Source: Dyadobacter psychrotolerans
Lineage (GTDB): Bacteria > Bacteroidota > Bacteroidia > Cytophagales > Spirosomataceae
Assembly: GCF_004349265.1 (NCBI RefSeq)
Contig: NZ_SMFL01000003.1
Coordinates: forward strand, 1-64,000
Length of the DNA: 64,000 nt
Direction of reading: 5' to 3'
A program made the position numbers and the translations under genes. Positions 52,440 through 62,320 of the stretch are shown in pieces. Positions within the stretch are counted from its first letter, which is position 1. Each line of letters begins with the position of its first letter. The notes beneath the pieces are model-generated. The model did no database searches and was not told where the DNA came from. It saw only the letters and a program-made list of their open reading frames with translations.

Positions 52440-53696
52440 ATGGTTTCAGTTCAAACAGGATCCAAAACATCGATATTTGAAGGACTAAAAACGGAAAATC
52501 TTTGGGAAGCGTCCAAAACGCTTGGATTTCCGGCTGCCTTATGGAGACTACCTTACACCAACGAAATTAAAATACTGATTTCTATTCAGGACGCAATTTC
52601 AAAAATACAGCCGGATTTCGAAAAACTTCCCTGCGGATTTCTGATGGGGTCTTTCGACTGGCAGGAAAATGAGCCGGTCAATTTCATGGAGGGAGATATC
52701 ATTGTAACCTTCGGTGAAAATAACCAGGCAGTTCAGACAAGTAACCGTTTGGGCGAAGAACATCCTGACGTAAAAAGACTGGTTGCACTTTCGTGGGAAA
52801 TTCAGGAAAAAACGGTTTATAGACGGGCCGGAGAACACGCGCTTTCCGGTGTGCTGCTGACAGATGAAAGATCCAAAGAACGTTTTAAAAGAACGGTCGA
52901 ACTCGCTGTTGCGGCTATAAGTCATAACCAGTTTAAAAAAGTAGTATTATCGAGAACAAAGGAAATCCAATACAACGATGATTTCCAACCTGCCAAAGCT
53001 TTTTCGAAACTTGCAAAAGCTTATCCTCATGCCTTCGTTTCACTTGTAAACCTGGCTGAGCAAAATGAACTTTGGCTTGGCGCAAGCCCGGAAACACTTG
53101 TAGAGCAAAAATCAAACGGAACTTTTAAAACCATGGCACTGGCAGGAACACAAAAAGCCAGAAACAGCGAAGGTGACTTGATTCCAAAATACGATGTACG
53201 GTGGGGACAAAAGGAAATTGAGGAACATGCCCTGGTAAGCCGTTATATCGTTGAATGCTTCAAAAAAATCCGTCTGCGTGAATATTCAGAAACCGGTCCG
53301 AAAACAGTTCTTGCAGGAAATGTCTATCATTTAAGGACAGAATTTGATGTAGATACGATCGCTCTGAACTTTTCAGAACTGCCTACCACCATGTTAAAAC
53401 TGCTGCACCCTACTTCCGCAATCTGCGGAGAGCCCAAATTACCCAGTTTAAAGTTTATTCAGGAAGTGGAAGGATATGACCGGTCCTTTTACAGCGGTTT
53501 TCTCGGACCTGTACAGGTTGAGGGAGAATCAAATATATTCGTAAATCTCAGAACAGTAAGATTAAAAAACGGAGTTGCAACGTTGTTTGCAGGAGCAGGC
53601 ATTACAGAAGATTCTGTGCCCGAACAGGAGTGGCAGGAGACCGAACTGAAATGTGATACGTTATTAAAGGTCATCGCGGAAGATTTTATAAATTAA
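52440..53696 (+). CDS. menF: Isochorismate synthase (chorismate-binding enzyme)
   Basis: Enzyme of 418 residues. It converts chorismate to isochorismate for menaquinone (possibly siderophores in other hosts). The chorismate-binding core fills 150-415: FKKVVLSRTKEI, AFVSLVNLAEQNELWLGASP and ETL, TMALAGTQKA, ALVSRYIVECFKKIRLREYS, HLRTEFDV, SAICGEPKL and the final YSGFLGPVQVEGESNIFVNL and AGAGITEDSVPEQEWQET. These are the substrate and Mg2+ contacts of the MenF/EntC group. With the hotdog gene it forms a two-gene menaquinone unit; other men genes are not in the window. Confidence 0.92.
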   Translation: MVSVQTGSKTSIFEGLKTENLWEASKTLGFPAALWRLPYTNEIKILISIQDAISKIQPDFEKLPCGFLMGSFDWQENEPVNFMEGDIIVTFGENNQAVQTSNRLGEEHPDVKRLVALSWEIQEKTVYRRAGEHALSGVLLTDERSKERFKRTVELAVAAISHNQFKKVVLSRTKEIQYNDDFQPAKAFSKLAKAYPHAFVSLVNLAEQNELWLGASPETLVEQKSNGTFKTMALAGTQKARNSEGDLIPKYDVRWGQKEIEEHALVSRYIVECFKKIRLREYSETGPKTVLAGNVYHLRTEFDVDTIALNFSELPTTMLKLLHPTSAICGEPKLPSLKFIQEVEGYDRSFYSGFLGPVQVEGESNIFVNLRTVRLKNGVATLFAGAGITEDSVPEQEWQETELKCDTLLKVIAEDFIN

Positions 53697-53776
53697 TTTT
53701 CGGCTACATTAAACTTTTTTTAATGAACATTAAACTATTCATGATACTAAAGGTCAAATCGGTTCGATTAATTATA

Positions 53777-53784
53777 TAATTTTG
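53777..53784 (+). promoter_or_regulatory. -7 box of the RND efflux operon
   Basis: Perfect TAATTTTG (TAnnTTTG), 79 bases upstream of the adaptor start codon. No matching -33 TTTG is seen at 19-21 bases. Confidence 0.5.
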
Positions 53785-53863
53785 CGCTTAGTTTAAAAAT
53801 AATAAGAATATTGTCTAATTAAGCCCCTATACCAAACAAGCTCTGGAAACGATTATAACCCGT

Positions 53864-54982
53864 ATGAACCCTATTTTCTCCTGGTCTGCCCGTGCAGGCA
53901 GAATTAACCTAATTCCTTATCTATCATCTGTTTTCATTACGGGTACGCTTCTCTTTTCGGTTTCGTGCAGAGAAAAAAAAGACACCTTCGAGAAAAAGTC
54001 CGGAGGGGGGCCGACAACTGTTGACGTAATTATCGCAAAATCCGAAAAAATCGGAAATCAGGTTGAGGTAAACGGAACTGTTGTTGCCAACGAATTTGCG
54101 GAATTGCGCCCGGAAGTAAGTGGTTTGCTTACATTTCTAGATGTTCCTGAAGGCAAAACGGTGACAAAAGGTACCGTGATTGCCAGAATTAACAGCGCTG
54201 ATCTGGAAGCACAGTTAAACAGATCGAAAGTACAGCTTGAGCTTTCTGAAACAAATGAGAAACGGCTGCAGCAGTTGGTGGCCGTAAATGGTATTAACCA
54301 GGCTGACTATGACGCGGTGGTTAATTCTGTAAACGTTTTAAAAGCCGACATGCAATATACCCAGGCGCTGATTGCAAAAACAATCGTGCGTGCTCCTTTC
54401 ACAGGAACAATTGGTTTGCGTAAAGTAAGTGCCGGTTCTTTTGTAACACCCACCAGCGTAATCGCTACCATGCAGCAGCTTTCTCAGCTAAGGATTGACT
54501 TTACAATTCCTGAAGTGTATCAAAAATATGTTCAGAAAGGGAGCAATGTGCAGGTTTTAATAGATCAAAGCGCCGGTACAATGCAATATGCCAGGATTAT
54601 TGCCACAGAACCTCAGGTAAATCAAAGCACCAGAAATATTACGGTAAGAGCTGCACTTAGCGGTGCATCGGTCAGTCCGGGGTCTTTTGTAAAAGTTTAT
54701 TTAAATGCAGGTGCTGAGAAACAAAGTATCCTGGTTCCTGCAAACAGTATTATCCCTGAATCAAAAAGTAAAAAAATTGTCACGGTTAAAGGTGGCAAAG
54801 CTGTTTTTGTGACGATAGAAACCGGTGCCAGACAAGAAGAATATGTTGAAGTTACCAAGGGCCTCAGTGTCGGTGATTCGGTTGTAGTTTCCGGTGTTTT
54901 ATTTACCCGCCCGGACGCTCCTGTAAAAGTGAGAAGTGTGAGAAGCTTAAAAGTCGTAAACAAGGAGTCGGCTCAGGAATGA
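53864..54982 (+). CDS. RND efflux periplasmic adaptor (AcrA/MexA-like)
   Basis: Membrane fusion protein of 372 residues with an N-terminal export signal ending in a Cys (LLFSVSC), so it is probably lipid-anchored. Barrel-sandwich halves GLLTFLDVPEGKTVTKGTVI and IVRAPFTGTIGLRKVSAGSF flank a short coiled-coil hairpin (residues 110-160). The beta-barrel and membrane-proximal domains follow. It links the RND pump and the TolC channel encoded directly downstream in the same operon (22-base gap). Substrates are unknown. Confidence 0.9.
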   Translation: MNPIFSWSARAGRINLIPYLSSVFITGTLLFSVSCREKKDTFEKKSGGGPTTVDVIIAKSEKIGNQVEVNGTVVANEFAELRPEVSGLLTFLDVPEGKTVTKGTVIARINSADLEAQLNRSKVQLELSETNEKRLQQLVAVNGINQADYDAVVNSVNVLKADMQYTQALIAKTIVRAPFTGTIGLRKVSAGSFVTPTSVIATMQQLSQLRIDFTIPEVYQKYVQKGSNVQVLIDQSAGTMQYARIIATEPQVNQSTRNITVRAALSGASVSPGSFVKVYLNAGAEKQSILVPANSIIPESKSKKIVTVKGGKAVFVTIETGARQEEYVEVTKGLSVGDSVVVSGVLFTRPDAPVKVRSVRSLKVVNKESAQE

Positions 54983-55004
54983 CCTTTCTATTGAAACCAG
55001 CATT

Positions 55005-58000
55005 ATGAATATTTCGGAATTATCCCTGAACCGGCCCGTACTGGCCGTGGTAATGAACCTGCTCATCATCCTTTTTGGTGTGGTAGGTTATAACTTTTTA
55101 TCACTTCGTGATTATCCCGCCATTGACCCTCCTATCGTAAACGTTCGTACGAGTTATGTAGGTGCCAATGCCGATATTATCGAAAGCCAGATTACCGAGC
55201 CGCTTGAAAAAAGTATCAACGGTATTCCCGGTATCAAAACAATCAGCTCGTCGAGCCAGGTTGGAACCAGTAACATTACGGTTGAATTTAACCTCGAATC
55301 GGATCTTGAAGCCGCTGCGAACGATGTTCGGGATAAAGTAAGCCAGGCGCAGCGAAACCTGCCGCAGGATATTGATGCACCTCCGGTTGTAAGTAAAGCC
55401 GATGCAAATAGTGATTTTATCCTGCTTCTTGCTGTCCAAAGCCCTTCAAAAGGAATTTTGGAATTGAGCGAATACGCCGAAAACGTTTTACAGCAAAGTT
55501 TGCAAACGATAGACGGTGTGAGTGCGATCAATATCTTTGGTCAAAAGCGTTATGCCATGCGTATCTGGCTGGATGCCGACCGGATGAGCGCTTACAACGT
55601 AACCTTTAATGAAATAAGTGCTACATTAAGTGCTGAAAACGTTGAACTTCCTGCCGGTAAAATTTATGGTGACAACACGGAGCTCACCATTCGTACCATG
55701 GGACGGCTTACGACGGAAAAAGAATTTAATGACCTGGTTATCAAAGATGACAGCACCGGTATTGTTCGTCTTTCCAACGTAGCCAAAGTTGAACTGGGAC
55801 CTGAAAATGAAGAGCAAAGCTGGAAATACAACGGCGTACTGGCTGTTGGACTTGCTGTAATTCCGCAGCCTGGTGCCAACTATGTGAACATCTCTGAGGA
55901 ATTTAACAAACGTCTTGCTGAAATCCAGAAATCAAATAAATCAGACATTAAGTTTAGTGTTTTGATTGACAATACCAGGCTTGTACGCCAGTCTATTGAG
56001 GAAGTTGAAGAAACACTTCTGATCTCATTCGGACTGGTTGTAATCGTAATTCTTTTCTTCTTCCGGAATTTCCTGGTTGCCGTTCGTCCTTTGATCGATA
56101 TTCCGATTTCGCTCGTCGCAACGTTTTTCGTGATGTACATCTGCGGATTTTCGATCAATATCCTGACACTTTTGGGAATTGTACTTGCAACAGGTCTTGT
56201 GGTGGATGACGGTATTGTTGTCACGGAAAATATTTTCCGAAAGCTTGAAAGCGGTCTACCGATCCGGCAGGCTGCGCTGGAAGGTAGTAAGGAGATATTC
56301 TTTGCGGTAATTTCTACCTCGCTGACACTAGCCGTGGTATTTTTACCCGTAATCTTTCTGGAAGGTTTTGTGGGAAGCTTATTTAGAGAATTTGGTATCG
56401 TAGTAGCCTCTGCCGTTTTAATTTCTGCTTTTGTTTCCCTGACAATCACACCTGTTCTGAACGTTTTTCTTAACAGAAAAAATTCTGGTCATGGTTGGTT
56501 CTACAACAAAACAGAACCTTTTTTCACCGGAATGGAAGATGGTTACAACCGGATGCTGAAAGGTTTTATGAATATCAGGTGGGCTGCCTGGGTACTCGTG
56601 GTTGCCTGCGGGGTGGTGATTTGGTTTACATACACCAACCTCCAGAGCGAACTTGCTCCCATGGAAGATCGTAACAGCGTGAGGCTCACGATGACGGCTC
56701 CGGAAGGAACCAGCTTCGACCAGATGCAAAAAATATCCAGCGAGGTGGTCGATTATCTGAACGACTCTATTCCTGAAAAATCTTTTACATTCTCATCCAC
56801 ACCCGGTATGGGCGGATCAGGTGTTAACAGTGGTATGGGAAGGGTTGGGCTTGTTCCGGCGGATCAAAGGAAACGAAGCCAGAACGACATCGCAATGGCT
56901 ATCAACAAAAAGCTCCCACAGTTCAACGACGCAAGGATTTTTGCTACACAGGAACAAACCATTGCCGTAGGTATCGGCTCCAGAGGTGCCTTGCCGGTTC
57001 AGTTTGTGCTTCAAAACCTTGATTTTGCAAAGCTGACCGAGGTTCTTCCCAAATTCCTAGAAGAGGCAAGAAAAGATCCTACTTTCCAGAATGTTGATGC
57101 CAACTTGAAGTTCAATAAACCGGAAGTACGCCTAACAATCGATCGTTTAAAAGCAAAAGATCTTGGTTTATCGACCAGTGATGTTGCGGCAACAATCCAG
57201 TCTGCATTTAGCGGAAGGCGACTTGCTTACTTTATCATGAACGGGCAGCAGTACCAGGTAATCGGTCAGGTTGAACGTACAGAGAGAAACAAACCGGGTG
57301 ATATTGAAAAGCTTTATGTAAGAAATAACCGTGGTGATAATATTCCTTTAACAGCCGTTGTAAACATGGTTGAAGAAAGTGGCCCGCCAACGATTTATCA
57401 CTACAACCGTTACAAAAGTGCCACCGTTTCTGCATCTCTTGTAGAGGGAAAAACAGTTGGTGATGGTGTTGCAGCCATGCAGCAGATTGCCTCCAAGTTA
57501 CTCGACGAAAGTTTCCAGACTTCTTTAACAGGCCCTTCTCGTGATTATCAGGAAAGTTCTTCGAACACCAGTTTCGCTTTTGGACTTGCATTACTTTTGG
57601 TTTATCTGGTATTAGCCGGACAGTTTGAAAGTTTCACAGATCCGTTTATCATCATGATTACGGTGCCTCTGGCTTTGGCAGGAGCTCTGTTGAGTCTTTA
57701 TATATTCAATCTGACAATCAACATTTTCTCTCAGATCGGAATGATCATGCTGATTGGACTTGTAACCAAAAATGGTATTCTTATTGTCGAGTTCGCTAAT
57801 CAAAAAAGGGAACACGATGGTTTACAGCGAATGGAGGCCGTAGTAGAATCGGCAACACAACGTCTTCGTCCGATTTTGATGACCAGCTTAGCCACTGCTT
57901 TCGGTGCACTACCAATTGCACTGAGCCTGGGTGCGGCAGCTACAAGCCGTGTACCGCTTGGGGTAGTAATTGTCGGTGGCCTGACGTTTTCGCTGATTTT

Positions 58001-58109
58001 AACCCTGTTTGTAATACCAGCCGTTTATACTTTTATTTCGCCCAGGCTGAATAAAAAAACGCAGGAACAAAAGATGGCGGAAGAAATGGAAACCGAAAAA
58101 GTACATTAA
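55005..58109 (+). CDS. RND multidrug efflux permease (AcrB/HAE1 family)
   Basis: Inner membrane pump of 1034 residues, standard length for the HAE1 family. Helix 1 (PVLAVVMNLLIILFGVVGYN) is followed by the porter region (DYPAIDPPIVNVRTSYVGAN). Helices 2-6 include GIVLATGLVVDDGIVVTENI, with the proton-relay Asp pair in VVDDG. The second half repeats the design, ending GLVTKNGILIVEFANQKREH with the relay Lys, and TSLATAFGALPIALSLGAAA. Proton-driven export of drugs or toxic compounds is expected. It is the centre of a three-gene operon. Confidence 0.95.
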   Translation: MNISELSLNRPVLAVVMNLLIILFGVVGYNFLSLRDYPAIDPPIVNVRTSYVGANADIIESQITEPLEKSINGIPGIKTISSSSQVGTSNITVEFNLESDLEAAANDVRDKVSQAQRNLPQDIDAPPVVSKADANSDFILLLAVQSPSKGILELSEYAENVLQQSLQTIDGVSAINIFGQKRYAMRIWLDADRMSAYNVTFNEISATLSAENVELPAGKIYGDNTELTIRTMGRLTTEKEFNDLVIKDDSTGIVRLSNVAKVELGPENEEQSWKYNGVLAVGLAVIPQPGANYVNISEEFNKRLAEIQKSNKSDIKFSVLIDNTRLVRQSIEEVEETLLISFGLVVIVILFFFRNFLVAVRPLIDIPISLVATFFVMYICGFSINILTLLGIVLATGLVVDDGIVVTENIFRKLESGLPIRQAALEGSKEIFFAVISTSLTLAVVFLPVIFLEGFVGSLFREFGIVVASAVLISAFVSLTITPVLNVFLNRKNSGHGWFYNKTEPFFTGMEDGYNRMLKGFMNIRWAAWVLVVACGVVIWFTYTNLQSELAPMEDRNSVRLTMTAPEGTSFDQMQKISSEVVDYLNDSIPEKSFTFSSTPGMGGSGVNSGMGRVGLVPADQRKRSQNDIAMAINKKLPQFNDARIFATQEQTIAVGIGSRGALPVQFVLQNLDFAKLTEVLPKFLEEARKDPTFQNVDANLKFNKPEVRLTIDRLKAKDLGLSTSDVAATIQSAFSGRRLAYFIMNGQQYQVIGQVERTERNKPGDIEKLYVRNNRGDNIPLTAVVNMVEESGPPTIYHYNRYKSATVSASLVEGKTVGDGVAAMQQIASKLLDESFQTSLTGPSRDYQESSSNTSFAFGLALLLVYLVLAGQFESFTDPFIIMITVPLALAGALLSLYIFNLTINIFSQIGMIMLIGLVTKNGILIVEFANQKREHDGLQRMEAVVESATQRLRPILMTSLATAFGALPIALSLGAAATSRVPLGVVIVGGLTFSLILTLFVIPAVYTFISPRLNKKTQEQKMAEEMETEKVH

Positions 58110-58161
58110 CCTAAGGCACGCCCGAACGTAATTTTAAAAATCTCAACTATTGTTTTTTTGC

Positions 58162-59493
58162 ATGAACCCGCTCACAATTTTATCTGCCAGGTTAAAAGTA
58201 ATCTTCTTTTTTATACTGTTATCAGCTCCGGCATTCAGCCAGCAGGCAGCAGATAGTCTGAGAATGACACTTGATGAAGCGATTGCTATTGCACTGAAAA
58301 ACAGTTATGAAATTCAGATTGCTAAAAACAATCTTGATGCCAATGCGATCATGAACAATTACGGTGTAGCGGGCGGATTACCTCTCATAGCAGGTACATT
58401 ATCCAACACGGAACAGATTACCGATGTAAATCAAAAACTGAACACCGGAGTTGAGATCAGCCGGAAAGGTGCAGTGGGTAACAATACGCAGGCTAACATT
58501 TCAGCTGGTATTTTGCTATACAATGGGAACAGGGTTGTTTCAACTAAAAAAAGGCTTGGTGAGCAGGAAAAACAAAGTGCCGAGGTACTTAATTCCCAGG
58601 TTCAAAATACAATTGCGCAGGTTATGACCAGCTATTACGATGTGGTCCGCCAGCTAAGTTATGTAAATACACTTCGTACCTCGATCACCGCCTCTCAGCA
58701 ACGACTTGACATATTACAGGTCAGAAAAGCCGCAGGAATGGCTAACAATGCGGATATTTTTCAGGCACAGATAGATTTGAATACACTGGCACAAACATTA
58801 CAGGATCAGCAAATGGTGGCACAGGTGGCTAAAACCGAGCTTCTGCGATTACTGACACTGGATATAAAATCAAACCTTGCCATTCGGGATACAATAACCG
58901 TTGATCAGACATTGCAGATCACTTCTATCTTGGAACGAATAACTGTAAATGCCGATGTGAAGGCAGCAGACCATCAGATCAGGATTAACGAATTGATTGT
59001 TAAAGAGACATTAGCACAGCGATACCCAAGTATCAGACTGAACACAGCCTACAACTTTTCCAGAAACCAGAGCGGTGCAGGTCTTACATTGTTAAACCGG
59101 ACAGTAGGTCCCAATGCAAGTATTTCGGTGGCTTTGCCAATTTATAACGGTGGTATCTTTAAACGGCAGCAGAGAGTTGCAGAAATCAACACGACAAATG
59201 CTGAAATCCAGAGAAATAGTGTTGTCAGAGATTATAATGCAGGTGCTGTTAAAATGTTCCAGACCTATGCAAGTTCATTACAGCAGCTGGAAATTCAGAA
59301 AGAAAATTACAAACTCAGCAAGCAGCTCCTGGACCTTACTTTACAGCGTTTCCAGTTAATTCAGGCAACCATTATTGATGTTCGTGAAGCACAAAGAAGT
59401 TTTGAAGATGCCGGTTACCGTATGATCAACATTAACTACGCAGCCAAAGCTGCTGAAATTGAACTGAAACGATTGAGTAATACTTTGCAGTAA
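58162..59493 (+). CDS. TolC-family outer membrane channel
   Basis: Outer membrane efflux protein of 443 residues from the ATG at 58162; four codons of frame before it start at a TTG and are not needed. The signal peptide is LKVIFFFILLSAPAFSQ. Two OEP repeats: MTLDEAIAIALKNSYEIQIA and ANISAGILLYNGNRVVSTKK in the first, and ISVALPIYNGGIFKRQQRVA with LSKQLLDLTLQRFQLIQATI in the second. It completes the RND pump and is followed by a long terminator hairpin. Confidence 0.92.
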   Translation: MNPLTILSARLKVIFFFILLSAPAFSQQAADSLRMTLDEAIAIALKNSYEIQIAKNNLDANAIMNNYGVAGGLPLIAGTLSNTEQITDVNQKLNTGVEISRKGAVGNNTQANISAGILLYNGNRVVSTKKRLGEQEKQSAEVLNSQVQNTIAQVMTSYYDVVRQLSYVNTLRTSITASQQRLDILQVRKAAGMANNADIFQAQIDLNTLAQTLQDQQMVAQVAKTELLRLLTLDIKSNLAIRDTITVDQTLQITSILERITVNADVKAADHQIRINELIVKETLAQRYPSIRLNTAYNFSRNQSGAGLTLLNRTVGPNASISVALPIYNGGIFKRQQRVAEINTTNAEIQRNSVVRDYNAGAVKMFQTYASSLQQLEIQKENYKLSKQLLDLTLQRFQLIQATIIDVREAQRSFEDAGYRMININYAAKAAEIELKRLSNTLQ

Positions 59494-59530
59494 TGCGCTC
59501 TCCGATACTTTAAATCAGTTATAATTTTTT

Positions 59531-59575
59531 AAGGGGTGAAGCAATACTCTTACTGAGAGTATTCCTTCACCCCTT
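59531..59575 (+). terminator. Long hairpin terminating the RND operon
   Basis: The 20-base arms 59531-59550 and 59556-59575 (ends AAGGGGTGAA/TTCACCCCTT) pair with one mismatch around a 5-nt loop. It is 37 bases after the TolC stop. The T-run is on the left (TTTTTT before the left arm), so it also fits a bidirectional or minus-strand terminator. Confidence 0.7.
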
Positions 59576-59870
59576 AGTCTTATCCAAAGCTTTTTTTCCG
59601 AAATAAGAAATTAGCAACCCATCCAACAAATGAAATAGACGGATCAGTTAGGTCCTGCTTACGTTGATTTGTAGCTTCTTGCATTTTATCCCACTTCAAA
59701 AGCTATCCCCAAATAACGCCAAACTTCTGTGGCACAGAATTTTACATTCTACTTCGAATTAAGATTAAAAGCGAATTAAACCCTCCTGTCTCTTTACAGT
59801 CCAATTTACTTATTGTCTGTCACTCCTAACCTCCGCATATTCGGCCGGGACATATATAAATTTATACGTT
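59576..59870. other. Intergenic stretch without recognised features
   Basis: About 295 bases between the operon terminator and the outer membrane barrel gene. No gene, no perfect TAnnTTTG and no further repeat was seen; the promoter of the next gene must lie here. Confidence 0.5.
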
Positions 59871-62270
59871 ATGAAAATTCTTTTGTTTACTTTATGTCTC
59901 ATTAATCTTTCGTTTACTTTCGTGTTTGCGCAGGAAGAATCCGGATTTATTATTTCCGGTAAGCTGGAAGACTCAGATAAAAAACCTGTTCTGTTTGCAA
60001 ATGTGGCACTTTACACCGCTAAAGATTCTGTTTTGACAGGAGGAAATGCCACAGACGAAACCGGCAGATTTCAGTTTCCCGCCAAGCCCGGAAATTATTT
60101 CCTTAAGGTCACCTACCTCGGCCTGGATGATAAATTCGTCCCTAATGTAAATGTCGTCTCCGGAAATGTAAGTCTGGGTACAATTACGATGAAAACCAGC
60201 GCAAAAGTTTTACAGGAACTGATAGTGCGGGGTGAAAAGAGTCAGATGGAGTTACAGCTCGATAAACGGGTATTTAATGTCGGAAAAGACCTGAGCAATA
60301 TAGGCAGCAACGCGTCAGATATTCTGAACAACATGCCGTCGGTTACGGTTGACGTGGAAGGAAACGTTGCACTGAGGGGTAGCGGGAACGTCAGAATTCT
60401 TATTGACGGAAAACAGTCAGGCATGGTTGGGATGAATCCTGCCGAGGCACTAAGGCAAATCCCGGGCGACCTGATAGAAAGTATTGAAATTATTACCAAC
60501 CCTTCCTCCCGCTATGATGCAGAAGGTGAAGTGGGGATTTTGAATATTGTGATGAAGAAAAATATCCGGTACGGTCTCAATGGATCTTTCACTGCTACTG
60601 CGGGCTATCCTGCGAACTTCGGAGGATCATTCAACATTAATTACAGAAGAAAAAAGGTTAATCTCATTGCCAGTTACGGAAATATGTACCGCGAAGGACC
60701 CGGAAGAGGAACATCCCGTCAGGAATATAACAGCGCCGATACCAGCTTTGTTTACGAACAAAAAACGACCAGAAACAGGGGTGGTTATTCCAATAACTTC
60801 ACTGTTGGAATGGACTATTTCCTGAATAAAAACAATACGCTCACCGGAACATTATCTTACCGGAACTCACAGAACAAAAATAATTCGCAGCTGGAATATC
60901 GTGATTTTGACTTTCAAAACAACCTTACGCAAACAGTTGTAAGAAATGAACGGGAAACAGAGCCACGCACCAATGTGGAAGCGGCACTGAATTACCGCAA
61001 GACATTTGAAACAAAAGGGCGAAGTTTAAGTTTTGATGCCAAATACATTTTCAGTGATGAAACGGAATCTGCCAAATATGAACAAAGTACGTCCGGAGAA
61101 GCAGTGGCTCTGAGACAACGTTCATACAATACCGAGGATGAAAAAAATCTGCTTTTCCAGCTTGATTATATCCAGCCAATTGGCAAAGACGGAAAAGTTG
61201 AAACTGGTTTAAAGAGTTCGATCAGGATGCTGGATAATGATTTTTCAGTTCATCAGCTTAATGAAGCAATGAACTGGAGTATCCTGCCCGACTTTGATAA
61301 CAGGCTTGCTTACGATGAAAAAATACATGCAGCCTATTTGATGGCAAGTAATCAGTTTGGTAAGATCTTTATTCAGGCAGGTTTACGCGGTGAATATTCT
61401 GATATCCTTACTGAATTAAAAAAGACAGAACAGGTTAACCACAGAAAGTATTTTAACCTCTTTCCAAGCCTTCATCTTTCCTACAAACTTGAAGAAGATC
61501 AGACTTTACAGCTGAGTTATAGCTACCGTCTAAGCAGGCCAAATTTCCGGGATCTTCTGCCCTTTTCAAGTTTTAGTGATTCAAGAGTTTTCAGGTCGGG
61601 AAATCCCCTGCTTAATCCGGAATTCACACATTCTTTTGAGGCCGGACATTTACTGAATATGGAGAAAGGTTCTTTGCTTTCGAGCATCTATTACCGACAC
61701 CGGTTAGGTGTTGTTGAAAATATCACTACCGTTGACTCGACCGGTTTTACACGAATTACGCCGGTAAATCTATCAACTGGGGATTCTTATGGTTTTGAAT
61801 TTAATCTTACATATGATCCCTTTGCCTGGTGGAAATGGACTGCAAATGCCAATATCTTCCGCGCAATCAATGAAGGATTTTATAATGACAAAGTTTTAAA
61901 AAGTGATACTTATACCTGGACAAGCAGGGTGTCGTCACGTGTTACGCTCTGGAAAAATGTCGATTTTCAGACTTCTCTTAATTATCGCGCACCCCGGAAA
62001 ACGACGCAGGGAAAAGATCTATCGCAGTATTCGATCGACCTGGGATTTTCAAGAGATATACTAAAAGGAAAAGGCACAATTACAGCCAGCGTAAGGGATT
62101 TGATGAATTCGAGAAAACAGCGACGGATCGTTGAAAATGCAGGATATTACTCGCAATCTGAATTTCAATGGCGTGCAAGACAGTTTATTGTTACATTTTC
62201 TTACAGGTTAAACCGCTCAAAGGAAAAAGAAAGAAACCAGGATACAGGAGATGGCAGTGAAGAACAATGA
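59871..62270 (+). CDS. Outer membrane beta-barrel protein, TonB-receptor-like (OMP_b-brl_3)
   Basis: Outer membrane protein of 799 residues. A signal peptide (CLINLSFTFVFAQ) is followed by a carboxypeptidase-regulatory-like beta-sandwich (25-110; FANVALYTAKDSVL, TDETGRFQFPAKPGNYFL). A plug domain (130-225; ILNNMPSVTVDVEGNVALRG, VRILIDGKQSG and IEIITNPSSRYDAEG) precedes an about 22-strand barrel of the OMP_b-brl_3 type. No TonB box is evident and the C-terminus is polar (after FIVTFSYRLNR), so it may not be a classic TonB-dependent importer. The substrate is unknown; there is no SusD-like partner. Confidence 0.88.
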   Translation: MKILLFTLCLINLSFTFVFAQEESGFIISGKLEDSDKKPVLFANVALYTAKDSVLTGGNATDETGRFQFPAKPGNYFLKVTYLGLDDKFVPNVNVVSGNVSLGTITMKTSAKVLQELIVRGEKSQMELQLDKRVFNVGKDLSNIGSNASDILNNMPSVTVDVEGNVALRGSGNVRILIDGKQSGMVGMNPAEALRQIPGDLIESIEIITNPSSRYDAEGEVGILNIVMKKNIRYGLNGSFTATAGYPANFGGSFNINYRRKKVNLIASYGNMYREGPGRGTSRQEYNSADTSFVYEQKTTRNRGGYSNNFTVGMDYFLNKNNTLTGTLSYRNSQNKNNSQLEYRDFDFQNNLTQTVVRNERETEPRTNVEAALNYRKTFETKGRSLSFDAKYIFSDETESAKYEQSTSGEAVALRQRSYNTEDEKNLLFQLDYIQPIGKDGKVETGLKSSIRMLDNDFSVHQLNEAMNWSILPDFDNRLAYDEKIHAAYLMASNQFGKIFIQAGLRGEYSDILTELKKTEQVNHRKYFNLFPSLHLSYKLEEDQTLQLSYSYRLSRPNFRDLLPFSSFSDSRVFRSGNPLLNPEFTHSFEAGHLLNMEKGSLLSSIYYRHRLGVVENITTVDSTGFTRITPVNLSTGDSYGFEFNLTYDPFAWWKWTANANIFRAINEGFYNDKVLKSDTYTWTSRVSSRVTLWKNVDFQTSLNYRAPRKTTQGKDLSQYSIDLGFSRDILKGKGTITASVRDLMNSRKQRRIVENAGYYSQSEFQWRARQFIVTFSYRLNRSKEKERNQDTGDGSEEQ

Positions 62271-62288
62271 TTCTACGCCTTAAACTGC

Positions 62289-62296
62289 TACCTTTG
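62289..62296 (+). promoter_or_regulatory. -7 box of the CvfB-like gene
   Basis: Perfect TACCTTTG (TAnnTTTG) 25 bases before the start codon at 62321. It sits just after the stop of the barrel gene, so the S1-protein gene has its own promoter. Confidence 0.6.
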
Positions 62297-62320
62297 CACG
62301 ACAACATAGCAGAATAGACA

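Noticed and set aside
36013..53696. Functional link between the isochorismatase-family gene and the menaquinone genes
   Set aside because: The 36013 protein is of the YcaC-like group and lies 16 kb from the isochorismate synthase.
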